Positions 25,465-33,594 of a DNA stretch of 55,773 nt are shown here, piece after piece; position 1 is the first letter of the stretch, and each line of letters opens with the position of its first letter. The notes beneath the pieces are model-generated. The model searched no databases. It was not told the origin of the DNA and saw nothing but the letters and a program-made list of their open reading frames with translations. Source of the DNA: Chitinophagaceae bacterium (GTDB lineage: Bacteria; Bacteroidota; Bacteroidia; Chitinophagales; Chitinophagaceae); NCBI GenBank assembly GCA_947448685.1, contig CANFOP010000002.1, forward strand, positions 1 through 55,773, read 5' to 3'. Position numbers and translations under genes: made by a program.

Positions 25465-25584
25465 TTATTTGTATCCGACTAAGCCATGTTCATTTGGGCA
25501 ACCACAAAATAATTTTTTGGATGAAGTGCAATTTGAAAAAACAATTGCCACCACCAAAATCAATAATAATATCTTAAACTTCAT
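25465..25584 (-). CDS. Very small lipoprotein (39 residues)
   Basis: A 39-codon frame with ATG at 25584 and TAA at 25465-25467. The product begins MKFKILLLILVVAIVFSNC, a lipoprotein-type signal with the acylated Cys at 19, followed by a short mature peptide with CGC and the tail PNEHGLVGYK. A perfectly shaped signal and lipobox in so short a frame argue that it is real. Mature length is only about 21 residues with two further Cys. It is 12 bases ahead of the 82-codon gene and could be translated with it. Function unknown; probably an envelope-anchored peptide. Confidence 0.62.
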   Translation of the reverse strand: MKFKILLLILVVAIVFSNCTSSKKLFCGCPNEHGLVGYK

Positions 25585-25645
25585 GAGTACAATTTACAGA
25601 TTAAATCAACTAAATTGGATAAAATTTGTTCAAATTTATTAAAAA

Positions 25646-26758
25646 TTGAAAAAACATATCAAAGGAAATAAATGTTTAACCGTGCTGATAGCTCCATTAG
25701 ATTGGGGATTAGGGCACGCAACCAGATGTATTCCTTTGATTTCATATTTGAAGGAACAGCAAATCAGGGTTTTGGTATCTGGAGAAGGTTCAATTAAAGC
25801 GCTGCTGCAACAAGAATTTCCTGACATCGAAATGTTGCCCCTAAAAGGATATAATATCAAATATAGCCGGGATGGAAAAAGGTTTTTACTGAACATGTTA
25901 TTTCAAATCCCTAAAATGATTTATTCTGTATGGCATGAAAATCGCTGGTTAAAAAAAACCATAAAAAAGTACGACATTGATGCAGTAATCAGCGACAATA
26001 GATTGGGTTGTTTTAACAATAGTGTTCATAGTGTTTTTATTACCCATCAGTTAAACATAAAAACTGGAAATTCTTTCACCGATAAAATAATCCGTAGGAT
26101 AAATTATTTTTTTATTAACCAATATGATGAATGCTGGATTCCAGATTATCCTTTTGAAAATAATCTTGCAGGAGAATTATCACATCCGAATATCATTCCA
26201 TGCAAGCCTATGAGATATATAGGTGTTTTGTCGAGATTCCAACCCGATAAAACAGTTGTTAAAAAAAACAAGTTATGCATTATCTTATCAGGGCCCGAGC
26301 CTCAACGTACAATACTGGAAAATAAAATAATTCAAGGCTTGGACTGTTTTGCAGAATCAGCAATTATCGTCAGAGGTATTCCTGACAAAATCCCCACATT
26401 AAAGAACCTTCATTCAAACATCATTCAATATAATCATCAGAATGCAGCAGCACTCAGTAATATCATACAGGAATCGGAAATCATAATAGCAAGATCAGGA
26501 TATTCAACCATTATGGACTTGATGACCCTGCAACAAAAAGCCATACTTATACCAACTCCCGGCCAAACTGAACAAGAATATCTGGCAGCATATTTAAATG
26601 ATAAAGCATTATGCTACGCAGTTAGTCAGGATGAATTTAATTTGTCTGAATCTTTGAAAAAAATAGATGGTGTTGATATTGAAGACAACATATTTGAAGA
26701 AATATACAAAGAGGCATTAGACGATTGGCTCAACAGAATTCATACACTTTCTAATTAA
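25646..26758 (+). CDS. Glycosyltransferase, GT28/MurG-like
   Basis: A 370-residue GT-B protein that appears to start at a TTG (25646). The N-terminal loop IAPLDWGLGHATRC (15-28) matches the glycine-rich entry of MurG/MGDG-synthase-type enzymes; ISDNRLGCF, FITHQL, and a C-terminal IIARSGYSTIMDLM and TPGQTEQEYLA follow the nucleotide-sugar binding pattern of family 28. It is not MurG itself. It could transfer a sugar to a lipid or surface molecule. It overlaps the convergent GT2 gene by 8 bases. Start by TTG is less certain than the rest. Confidence 0.8.
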   Translation: MKKHIKGNKCLTVLIAPLDWGLGHATRCIPLISYLKEQQIRVLVSGEGSIKALLQQEFPDIEMLPLKGYNIKYSRDGKRFLLNMLFQIPKMIYSVWHENRWLKKTIKKYDIDAVISDNRLGCFNNSVHSVFITHQLNIKTGNSFTDKIIRRINYFFINQYDECWIPDYPFENNLAGELSHPNIIPCKPMRYIGVLSRFQPDKTVVKKNKLCIILSGPEPQRTILENKIIQGLDCFAESAIIVRGIPDKIPTLKNLHSNIIQYNHQNAAALSNIIQESEIIIARSGYSTIMDLMTLQQKAILIPTPGQTEQEYLAAYLNDKALCYAVSQDEFNLSESLKKIDGVDIEDNIFEEIYKEALDDWLNRIHTLSN

Positions 26759-27617
26759 TGAAGAGCCGTTTAAAAAATCGGTTGATATTTGCAATAGTCC
26801 TGCTGCATTCAATTCCCCATAAAACGAATTCCATTTTTAATTTGTTGTCGTTTAAGTATTTTTTTGTAAATATTTTCATGGCGTCATAAAAATGTTTCGT
26901 ATAGGACGCGGAATGATAAGGTGTGCTTTTGCCTTTGTAGTGTGTAATCGTAGTATCAGGAAAGTAATAATTTTTATATCCCGATTCAATAATTCTGCAG
27001 CTGAGATCAATGTCTTCTCCGTACATAAAATAATCCTCATCAAACCCGTTTACTTTTTTCAACGCATTTTTTGATAGCATCATGAAGGCACCAGAAAGAA
27101 CATCTACAGGGTTCGTTTTGTTTTCAGGCAAATGACCTTCGTAGTATTTTGCAAACACACGAGAGTCGGGGAATAGCCTGTGGAGACCAATCATTTTATA
27201 AAATGAAGTTGTTGGGTATGGAAATCCTCTTTTACTTTCTTTTAGATATTTCCCCTTTTCATCCGTCATTCTTACCCCAAGCGCTCCGCAATCACTATGC
27301 GTTAAAAAAAAATCTATACATTTTTGAAAACAGTTTTCGGGAACAATTGTGTCAGGATTTAAAAAAAGTATATAATCTCCGGATACTTTATGTAAAACAC
27401 TGTTGTTGGCTTTTGCAAATCCAATGTTTTCTTTGTTCCATTGAAATGATATGTTTTCAAAACGATTTTTGAAATAAATATCGCTGCCGTCTGTAGAGGC
27501 ATTGTCCACCACAAAAACTTCCGTATCGATATTTGCAGAAGCCTTCTCTATCGATAGCAGGCATTGCTCCAGTAACACCTTTACATTATAATTGACAATG
27601 ACAATGGAGAGTTTCAA
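26751..27617 (-). CDS. Glycosyltransferase family 2 (rhamnosyltransferase-like)
   Basis: A 288-residue GT2 enzyme starting at a TTG (27617; no in-frame ATG nearby). It has SIVIVNYN, DNASTDGS (38-45), NPDT (87-90) as metal site, GAFMMLSKN, and FDEDYFMYGEDIDLSCR as the catalytic/acceptor loop. This is the WbbL/rhamnosyltransferase-like branch common in Bacteroidetes surface glycan loci. It is a single gene facing the GT28-like gene. Sugar not determined. Confidence 0.88.
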   Translation of the reverse strand: MKLSIVIVNYNVKVLLEQCLLSIEKASANIDTEVFVVDNASTDGSDIYFKNRFENISFQWNKENIGFAKANNSVLHKVSGDYILFLNPDTIVPENCFQKCIDFFLTHSDCGALGVRMTDEKGKYLKESKRGFPYPTTSFYKMIGLHRLFPDSRVFAKYYEGHLPENKTNPVDVLSGAFMMLSKNALKKVNGFDEDYFMYGEDIDLSCRIIESGYKNYYFPDTTITHYKGKSTPYHSASYTKHFYDAMKIFTKKYLNDNKLKMEFVLWGIECSRTIANINRFFKRLFIN

Positions 27618-27752
27618 ACAATGATATTTGTCTGCGAAATAAAAGGATTTAGTTGATTGAACAAAATATGAACCAATAACAATGATTCAAATTGCTGAAA
27701 TTATTTTGTAATTACCAAGACGACACAATAAATATCAACCCTTCAAAATCAG

Positions 27753-27760
27753 TATCTTTG
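27753..27760 (+). promoter_or_regulatory. Candidate -7 promoter box (TATCTTTG), leaderless arrangement
   Basis: Exact TAnnTTTG ending five bases before the ATG at 27765, so transcription would begin at about the start codon. No -33 TTG at the usual spacing. Confidence 0.5.
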
Positions 27761-27764
27761 CCAT

Positions 27765-28538
27765 ATGCTTAAAAACACACTCTTATTTGCAATTCAGGCC
27801 GGGGCGGCTGAACTTCAGCATTATTTCAACGGCAATTTTAAAATCAGCAATAAGGAAGGAATCAATAATTTGGTAACCGAAGCAGACCATGCATCTGAAA
27901 AAGCCATTATCGAAGTGATTCAAAATAACTTTCCCGATCATTTTATTTTAAGCGAAGAGAAAGGGGAAATAAAATCAAACAGTGAATATAAATGGATTAT
28001 AGATCCTATAGACGGGACTGTTAATTTTGCAAATGGAATTCCATTGTGTTGTGTAAGCATTGGTGTGGAGAAAGAAGGTAAAATGATTATGGGGGCGGTT
28101 TATAATCCCTTTATGAATGAATTGTTCTTTGCACAAAAAGGAATGGGTGCATTTTTAAATGACAAAAAAATAAACGTCAGCAATAAAGATGCTGTCATTA
28201 AAAGTTGTTTGGTCACCGGCTTTCCTTATACTTATCTGGAAACTCCTAATGGACCTTTGGATATTTTTCAAAAACTGGTAAAACAAGGTATTCCGGTAAG
28301 AAGATTGGGAAGTGCCGCCATTGATCTTTGCTGGGTGGCTGCTGGAAGGTTTGATGGATTTTACGAGCACAAACTACAGGCATGGGATACTGCCGCAGGG
28401 TTTTTGATGGTAGAGGAAGCAGGAGGAAAAATAACAGATTACAACGGAGATTATTATTCTCCATATCAGCCGCATTTATTGGCGACCAATGGAAAAATCC
28501 ATGACGAATTATTGGCTTACATAAAAGGAGAAAAGTAA
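27765..28538 (+). CDS. Inositol-1-monophosphatase family protein (SuhB-like)
   Basis: A 257-residue lithium-sensitive phosphatase-family protein. It has TEADHASE, SEEKGE, DPIDGT (80-85), and WDTAAGFLMVEEAGG, which carry the metal-binding acidic residues. In Bacteroidetes this protein may act on inositol phosphate or related sugar phosphates. It precedes thiL by 13 bases on the same strand; the two are probably one operon, though their functions are not obviously linked. Confidence 0.92.
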   Translation: MLKNTLLFAIQAGAAELQHYFNGNFKISNKEGINNLVTEADHASEKAIIEVIQNNFPDHFILSEEKGEIKSNSEYKWIIDPIDGTVNFANGIPLCCVSIGVEKEGKMIMGAVYNPFMNELFFAQKGMGAFLNDKKINVSNKDAVIKSCLVTGFPYTYLETPNGPLDIFQKLVKQGIPVRRLGSAAIDLCWVAAGRFDGFYEHKLQAWDTAAGFLMVEEAGGKITDYNGDYYSPYQPHLLATNGKIHDELLAYIKGEK

Positions 28539-28551
28539 AAAATACAGCAAT

Positions 28552-29580
28552 ATGGAACAGCGTACAGAAGTATCATCAATAGGAGAGTTCGGTTTAATAG
28601 AGCATCTTACTAAAAATATTGAAATCAAGAATGCATCTTCTTTGTTAGGTGTTGGTGATGATGCGGCAGTAATAGATCACTTTGGCAGACAAACCGTTTT
28701 GTCAAGTGATTTACTGATAGAAGGAATTCATTTTGATTTGGGATACACTCCATTAAAACATTTAGGATATAAATCAGTGGTGGTAAATCTAAGTGACATC
28801 TATGCCATGAATGCCATACCAACTCAGATTTTACTGAGTATTGCATTCAGTAACAGGTACAGTGTAGAAGCACTCGATGATTTTTATGCAGGAGTATACG
28901 CCGCTTGCGAAACATATAATGTCGATTTAGTTGGTGGCGACACCAGTTCTTCCAACAAAGGACTCATTATAAGTGTTACTGCTGTTGGAGAAGTTGCTCC
29001 CGATAAATATGTTAAAAGAAGCGGCGCTAAAGCCAATGATTTAATTTGTGTAAGTGGAGAATTAGGCAGCGCATTTTTAGGATTGACTCTTTTAGAGAGA
29101 GAAAAGAGAATTTTTGAAGAAACAGGTGCACAGCCTGATTTAGAGGGACAATCACATATTGTAGGCAGGTTGTTGAAGCCAGAAGCAAGAAAAGATATTA
29201 TTGAATATTTTACCGATGCAAATATTATTCCTACAAGCATGATTGATGTAAGTGATGGGTTGAGCAGCGATATTTTACACATCTGTAAGCAAAGTAATAC
29301 AGGCTGTATATTGTATGAAGACAAGTTTCCATTTAATGATGATGCAAAAAACTTTGCATATAAATTGGAATTAGATCCTACAGCCTGCGCCTTGAGCGGA
29401 GGAGAGGACTATGAATTGCTTTTCACCGTAGATCAAACCGATTATGAAAAAATAAAATCAAATCCTGCTGTTTCCATCATCGGATATATGACAGAACCGG
29501 TTGAAGGTAAACATTTGATAACCAGAGGCGGCAACAAACATGAATTGATTGCTCAGGGCTGGAATCATGTAAAAAAATAA
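28552..29580 (+). CDS. thiL: Thiamine-monophosphate kinase
   Basis: A 342-residue ThiL of the AIR-synthase-type ATP-binding fold. The GVGDDAAV motif (33-40), LSSDLLIEGIHF, VGGDTSSS, and C-terminal LSGGEDYELLFTV with an intact metal-binding Asp set match thiamine-monophosphate kinase, the last step to thiamine diphosphate. It follows the SuhB-like gene closely and ends 1 base from a convergent small gene. No TPP riboswitch was recognised ahead of the operon. Confidence 0.95.
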   Translation: MEQRTEVSSIGEFGLIEHLTKNIEIKNASSLLGVGDDAAVIDHFGRQTVLSSDLLIEGIHFDLGYTPLKHLGYKSVVVNLSDIYAMNAIPTQILLSIAFSNRYSVEALDDFYAGVYAACETYNVDLVGGDTSSSNKGLIISVTAVGEVAPDKYVKRSGAKANDLICVSGELGSAFLGLTLLEREKRIFEETGAQPDLEGQSHIVGRLLKPEARKDIIEYFTDANIIPTSMIDVSDGLSSDILHICKQSNTGCILYEDKFPFNDDAKNFAYKLELDPTACALSGGEDYELLFTVDQTDYEKIKSNPAVSIIGYMTEPVEGKHLITRGGNKHELIAQGWNHVKK

Positions 29581-29581
29581 A

Positions 29582-30016
29582 CTATTCTTTGCAAGAGTTT
29601 AACCTTGCAATAATACAAGAAATAATTTTATTCGAAATGTCAGATGGCAAAAAATCATCTTCACTTTTTTTAAAGCAACCGTAAAGTTTGTTTAAGGGAA
29701 AGTTGTTACATTTAAAATAGTCTGTTAGGTTATTGCTTAATGCCATAAATTTAATATGTCCTGAAAAGTCTGTTTGATATAAAATATGATAAATGTTTTC
29801 TCTTTCGTCTTGTAGTATTTGCGTATAGGTATCAACGTTATTGACATCGTACAATAATTTATTTGATTCATTAGCAGACAAAGCAATTTGAAAATAATTG
29901 CTGATAATGATATTGCCCGGAGGGCTAGTGATTTCTGATATTTTAACAAATCGCTGTCCGTATACTTTAGTCAGAAAAAATAAAAAGACAAACGTATATT
30001 TTAGGTATATGTACAT
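29582..30016 (-). CDS. Small exported protein of unknown function
   Basis: A 144-residue protein with an N-terminal hydrophobic segment (YLKYTFVFLFFLTKVYGQ) that reads as a signal peptide cleaved after Gly/Gln. The mature part is rich in Asn, Ser and Tyr and has three Cys near the C-terminus; I recognise no domain. It faces thiL with a single base between the stop codons. It and the next two minus-strand genes form a small block of lineage-specific exported proteins. Confidence 0.6.
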   Translation of the reverse strand: MYIYLKYTFVFLFFLTKVYGQRFVKISEITSPPGNIIISNYFQIALSANESNKLLYDVNNVDTYTQILQDERENIYHILYQTDFSGHIKFMALSNNLTDYFKCNNFPLNKLYGCFKKSEDDFLPSDISNKIISCIIARLNSCKE

Positions 30017-30100
30017 ATTAATTTATGATAGGTTAAAAAACATTGTGGGATAATCAATAACAAGTAATATGACCGCACTCTTTGATCAAATAATCCTTGA

Positions 30101-30676
30101 CTATTTTAGTTTGTATACCGGATCAACACAAATAATAAAAATATTTTTCAGATTGGCAATGTCACGAAACAATCTGTCGTAATAACTACCCATACCATAG
30201 CTGTATACAAGCAGCAAATTTATATTTACATTCCTTTTATTGATGTCGAATATTTGTCCGCTTCCTAAAAATTTAATTTTATATTCTGACAGCCGATTTG
30301 TTTTTTGTATTAAACTGTCAGGATATTTCTGCGCAGACAATACTGTCAGGATCTCTTTTTCAATTCGCCCTGCACAGGATGAATTTTTTTCAAGCATTAA
30401 GCTAGGCCTTACAAAATTGCTGTCGTTTAAAAAAGCGCCAATATAAATGCTTGTTTTATTTTGATTGAGTTGATTAAAAACGAACTTGGAATAACTGGAA
30501 GAGTCTATATATAAATATTGTTCAAGAGGAATTGAATACTTCTTTTTTAAGTATGAGATAAAATCACTTTTATCTTTAAACTCAAAAGATTGACCCATAT
30601 TGTATTTTTTAAAAGATAAATACCCGCAGCCGATAATCAAAAAAGATGTTAAGCCAACAACAATTATCCATTTCAT
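30101..30676 (-). CDS. Predicted lipoprotein of unknown function
   Basis: A 191-residue protein with lipoprotein signal MKWIIVVGLTSFLIIGC, lipobox LIIGC-type with acylated Cys17. The mature part has KKYSIPLEQYLYIDSSSY, then a possible redox/thiol-like strand order (INLLLVYSYGMGSYYDRLF, IIVCV-like end), which hints at a compact alpha/beta fold, but this is not a firm match. No operon partner is certain, because a hairpin terminator separates it from the next minus-strand gene upstream. Confidence 0.6.
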   Translation of the reverse strand: MKWIIVVGLTSFLIIGCGYLSFKKYNMGQSFEFKDKSDFISYLKKKYSIPLEQYLYIDSSSYSKFVFNQLNQNKTSIYIGAFLNDSNFVRPSLMLEKNSSCAGRIEKEILTVLSAQKYPDSLIQKTNRLSEYKIKFLGSGQIFDINKRNVNINLLLVYSYGMGSYYDRLFRDIANLKNIFIICVDPVYKLK

Positions 30677-30690
30677 GAAAAGATAAATTT

Positions 30691-30720
30691 AAAGGCAACA
30701 CTCATTTGAGTGTTGCCTTT
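30691..30720. terminator. Hairpin terminator below the 164-residue secreted protein gene
   Basis: A perfect inverted repeat with 14-bp arms (30691-30704 and 30707-30720, core GGCAACACTCA) around a 2-base centre. A/T runs flank both sides. On the minus strand it follows the stop of the gene at 30727 and precedes the start at 30676. Confidence 0.8.
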
Positions 30721-30726
30721 TGGTTT

Positions 30727-31221
30727 TTAATAGAACTGGAGATTAATAATATATTCATTACCCGAAACACTAACAGGATATATTCCTCCTTTTACTGTTT
30801 TTTCAATACCGGCATCATATTTGAAAGACAAACTTTTGTCTTCTATTTCAAAAGTTGACATATCTGTTTTTTCAAACCCTTTTTCATATTTTATATTTGT
30901 AGGAACATGCAATTCTGCAGTTTGTTGATTGATTTTAACCCAACTATTGACTTTTCCGTCTTTTATGAATGATTTGCCGTTGCAGGTAAGACATGCAAAG
31001 TTGAATCCTATTTTTAAGCAAAGACCAAAACCGCCTGAGCAATTGGTTCTTGGTTTGTGAAAATTAAAGGATTCCATTGTGATAATGGCAGCGGGACACA
31101 TTCCCGACGGGCAAACAGGTATTCCTCCTGGGCTCCCGTCTCCAAGAGGAGCTGTTTTACTTGTTTGAGCAAAACCTGTCTGGATAAAACATAGCAAGAT
31201 GATTAACAAAAAATTTCTCAT
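30727..31221 (-). CDS. Cys-rich secreted protein of unknown function
   Basis: A 164-residue protein with a clear signal peptide (MRNFLLIILLCFIQTGFAQ, cleavage after AQ-type site). The mature half contains Cys pairs in CPSGMC, NCSGGFGLC and ACLTC, so six to seven Cys within about 60 residues suggest disulfides or a metal/redox site, followed by a beta-rich C-terminal half without Cys. I recognise no domain. It is transcribed alone and ends at a strong hairpin. Confidence 0.65.
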   Translation of the reverse strand: MRNFLLIILLCFIQTGFAQTSKTAPLGDGSPGGIPVCPSGMCPAAIITMESFNFHKPRTNCSGGFGLCLKIGFNFACLTCNGKSFIKDGKVNSWVKINQQTAELHVPTNIKYEKGFEKTDMSTFEIEDKSLSFKYDAGIEKTVKGGIYPVSVSGNEYIINLQFY

Positions 31222-31597
31222 GATTTTGTTTTTAAATTGATTTTGCTATTACCTTCTGTAAAAACTTAAAGAAAAGCAGCAAAAATCAAAAATGAATGCG
31301 TACTCTTTTTACGGTTTTCTGCATTGCCCGTACCAATGGCCATTGATGATGTAAAATTGAGGCGGCACTGTTTTTTTACAATAAAATAATGCTTAAGAAT
31401 ATTTAGTCAGTCTGTAAATTATTTCAGTTGGGCTGCATAAGAATATCATCATCTCATTACGATTATTTTCTGATAACAGTTAGTTGAAAATAACAGGTAC
31501 AATATAATATCGGATAATAATTTTATAAAATGTTACAAGAGTCTTTAAAAAGAAAAGCAAATAAACATTGATCATTTAATAATAAATCATATCAAAA
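31222..31597. other. Divergent spacer between the Cys-rich protein and the XRE regulator
   Basis: 376 AT-rich bases. The only short frame (20 codons from an ATG near 31292) has no sign of being a gene. No exact TAnnTTTG box was found for either flanking gene. The length leaves room for regulation by the adjacent XRE protein, but I see no obvious operator repeat. Confidence 0.35.
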
Positions 31598-32008
31598 ATG
31601 AAAAACAAAAAAAACATCGGAGGCTATGAGCGCATGAAAATAGGCGCTAATATTCGTAAATGGAGAAACATTAAAGAGGTAAAACAAAAAGACCTTGCTT
31701 CAAGTTTACGATTATCTGAAGCAGCAGTTAGCAATATGGAAAATGATCTTACAGACTTAACATTGAGTCAACTGGAAGACATTTCTGTTGCATTGGATTT
31801 GCCTCTTGAAAAATTATTTATTGACCCCCAAGAAACACTTTCTTCGGGCAGTCAACCCAATATTCTTAACGAAAGTGCAAATAATTTTCTTATGGAAAAG
31901 GAATTCATTTATACCATGATAGACAGCATTCAAAAGAAAGATGAGCACCTGAAATCAGTCATGGAGGGCGTGTTGGAAACTATGAAAACTTTGACAAAGA
32001 AAAAATAA
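31598..32008 (+). CDS. XRE-family helix-turn-helix regulator
   Basis: A 136-residue protein with an N-terminal Cro/C1-type HTH (about 15-68): IGANIRKWR, KQKDLASSLRLSEAAVSNMENDLTD as the helix-turn-helix, and LDLPLEKLF at its end. The C-terminal ~60 residues are helical and may dimerise. A start at 31634 (MKIGAN) is also possible. It has no attached sensor domain. Targets are unknown; the divergent Cys-rich protein or downstream S41 peptidase are candidates by position only. Confidence 0.87.
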   Translation: MKNKKNIGGYERMKIGANIRKWRNIKEVKQKDLASSLRLSEAAVSNMENDLTDLTLSQLEDISVALDLPLEKLFIDPQETLSSGSQPNILNESANNFLMEKEFIYTMIDSIQKKDEHLKSVMEGVLETMKTLTKKK

Positions 32009-32081
32009 AGAGACAATTAATATCCTCTGCAACATATTAATGTTGTTGTAATAAGGGCTAATTTCGCCCGGTAATATTATA

Positions 32082-33590
32082 ATGATAGAAATGGGAAAAT
32101 TATCACAAATGGTAACTGTACTTCTCGGTAGTATTTTACTTTCCTGTGCTTATCAAAATATTACAGATGTTTCTAAAAAAAGGTACTCTGCCAATCAACT
32201 TAAGTACGATTATTCAGTTCTTCAGTCTGTTCTTGAAAAAAAACACCCTTCGCTTTATTGGTATACTTCAAGAGATAGCATGCAATACTATTTTAGATAT
32301 TTCATGGAATGTATAAAAGACAGTATGAGTGAACAACAATTTGCCTGGAAAATTTTGCATCCGCTTGTAAATAAAATTCACTGCGGACATACAGAGGTCA
32401 ATCAAAGCAAAAGTTATCAAAGGGAAGAGAACAAATCAAAACAAACTTCTTTTCCTCTCTATATTAAATTCTGGAATGATACAGCGGCAGTAGTTGAAAG
32501 CATGTACCAAAAAGATTCTGTTTTTAAAGAAGGAACAATTATAACATCTATCAACGGTCTTCCCACACGAGAAATCATACAGCAAATGAAAGATTATTTT
32601 TCCGAAGATGGGTATGCAGTAAATTCGACGTATTTAAAAATCAGTTTCAATTTCCCTTATTATTATAAAAACATTTTCGGATTACAAAATGAAAACGAAA
32701 TTGAGTATCTTGATTCTCTCGGGGGTACAAAAAAAACTATTCTACAAAACATCAACCCATTAAATCCATCCACAACAAAAACTGTCATCGATACTCAAAG
32801 TTCTCCACATAGAAAACATGTTTCCAAAATAAAACAATACAGAACTTTTGAAATTGACAGCAGTAATAAGTTTGCCGTAATGCGATTAAATACATTTTCC
32901 GAAGGTAATCTGAGGAAATTTTTCAGAAAATCCTTTAAAGAATGCAATAAAAATAAAACGCCTAACCTTATTTTGGATGTGCGTTTAAATGGAGGGGGTA
33001 AAGTCAACAACTCCACTTTATTAACAAAGTACCTGTCAAGGAAACCTTTTAAAGTGGTTGATACCGTATATTCTATTTCTAAAACGCTCTCTCCGTTTAA
33101 TAAATATTTCAAATCCGCCCTGCTTAATAATTTGGAATTACAATTTATATCCAAAAGAAAAAAAGACAATAAATATCATTTGATTCTATTTGAAAAAAAA
33201 TGGTACAGTCCTAAAAAACAATACCATTTTAATGGTAAGGTGTATATTTTGACGAGCGGATTGACATTTTCAGCAACTTGCTTGTTGGTTAATGCGTTAA
33301 AAGGCCAACCTGATATTACTTTGGTGGGAGAAGAAACAGGTGGGGGTTGGTATGGAAATAGCGGAATCTTAATACCAGCCATTATTCTTCCTGAAACTAA
33401 AATCAATATTAGCATCCCATTATTTCGGGTTGTTCAATTCAATCATCCTTCAATTCAAGGATCAGGCATCCTGCCGGATATTATAATAAATACAAGTTAT
33501 GATGCAATTAAGAAAGGGTATGATAAAAAAATGACAGTAGTAAAACAAATGATTTTACATTCTTCTGATAATAAAAAATTTGAACAATAA
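32082..33590 (+). CDS. S41-family peptidase-like lipoprotein
   Basis: A 502-residue exported protein with a lipoprotein signal (LLGSILLSC, Cys22). After a helical N-terminal region, a PDZ-like segment (VFKEGTIITSINGLP, about 145-160) precedes an S41/tail-specific-protease domain: LILDVRLNGGG, LTSGLTFSATC with nucleophile Ser397, and LVGEETGGGWYGN. Members degrade or trim envelope proteins or take part in periplasmic signalling. Length and order match Bacteroidetes S41 lipoproteins. A TAATTTCG stretch just upstream of the start is a weak match to a -7 box. Starts at 32082, 32091 or later Met codons are possible. Confidence 0.83.
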   Translation: MIEMGKLSQMVTVLLGSILLSCAYQNITDVSKKRYSANQLKYDYSVLQSVLEKKHPSLYWYTSRDSMQYYFRYFMECIKDSMSEQQFAWKILHPLVNKIHCGHTEVNQSKSYQREENKSKQTSFPLYIKFWNDTAAVVESMYQKDSVFKEGTIITSINGLPTREIIQQMKDYFSEDGYAVNSTYLKISFNFPYYYKNIFGLQNENEIEYLDSLGGTKKTILQNINPLNPSTTKTVIDTQSSPHRKHVSKIKQYRTFEIDSSNKFAVMRLNTFSEGNLRKFFRKSFKECNKNKTPNLILDVRLNGGGKVNNSTLLTKYLSRKPFKVVDTVYSISKTLSPFNKYFKSALLNNLELQFISKRKKDNKYHLILFEKKWYSPKKQYHFNGKVYILTSGLTFSATCLLVNALKGQPDITLVGEETGGGWYGNSGILIPAIILPETKINISIPLFRVVQFNHPSIQGSGILPDIIINTSYDAIKKGYDKKMTVVKQMILHSSDNKKFEQ

Positions 33591-33594
33591 TCCT

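Noticed and set aside
25234-25642. Two overlapping plus-strand frames (65 and 92 codons) in the spacer after the aminotransferase
   Set aside because: They are antisense to the small lipoprotein and the 82-codon gene, which have better signal and composition. The minus-strand genes were kept instead.
28884-29324. 146-codon minus-strand open frame inside thiL
   Set aside because: Antisense to intact thiL, Ser/Leu-rich shadow translation with no domain.
32055-32070. Short inverted repeat (GGGC...GCCC) just before the S41 peptidase start as an operator
   Set aside because: Only 4-bp arms with no repeats elsewhere; the overlapping TAATTTCG is a weak -7 match at best, so no regulatory call was made.
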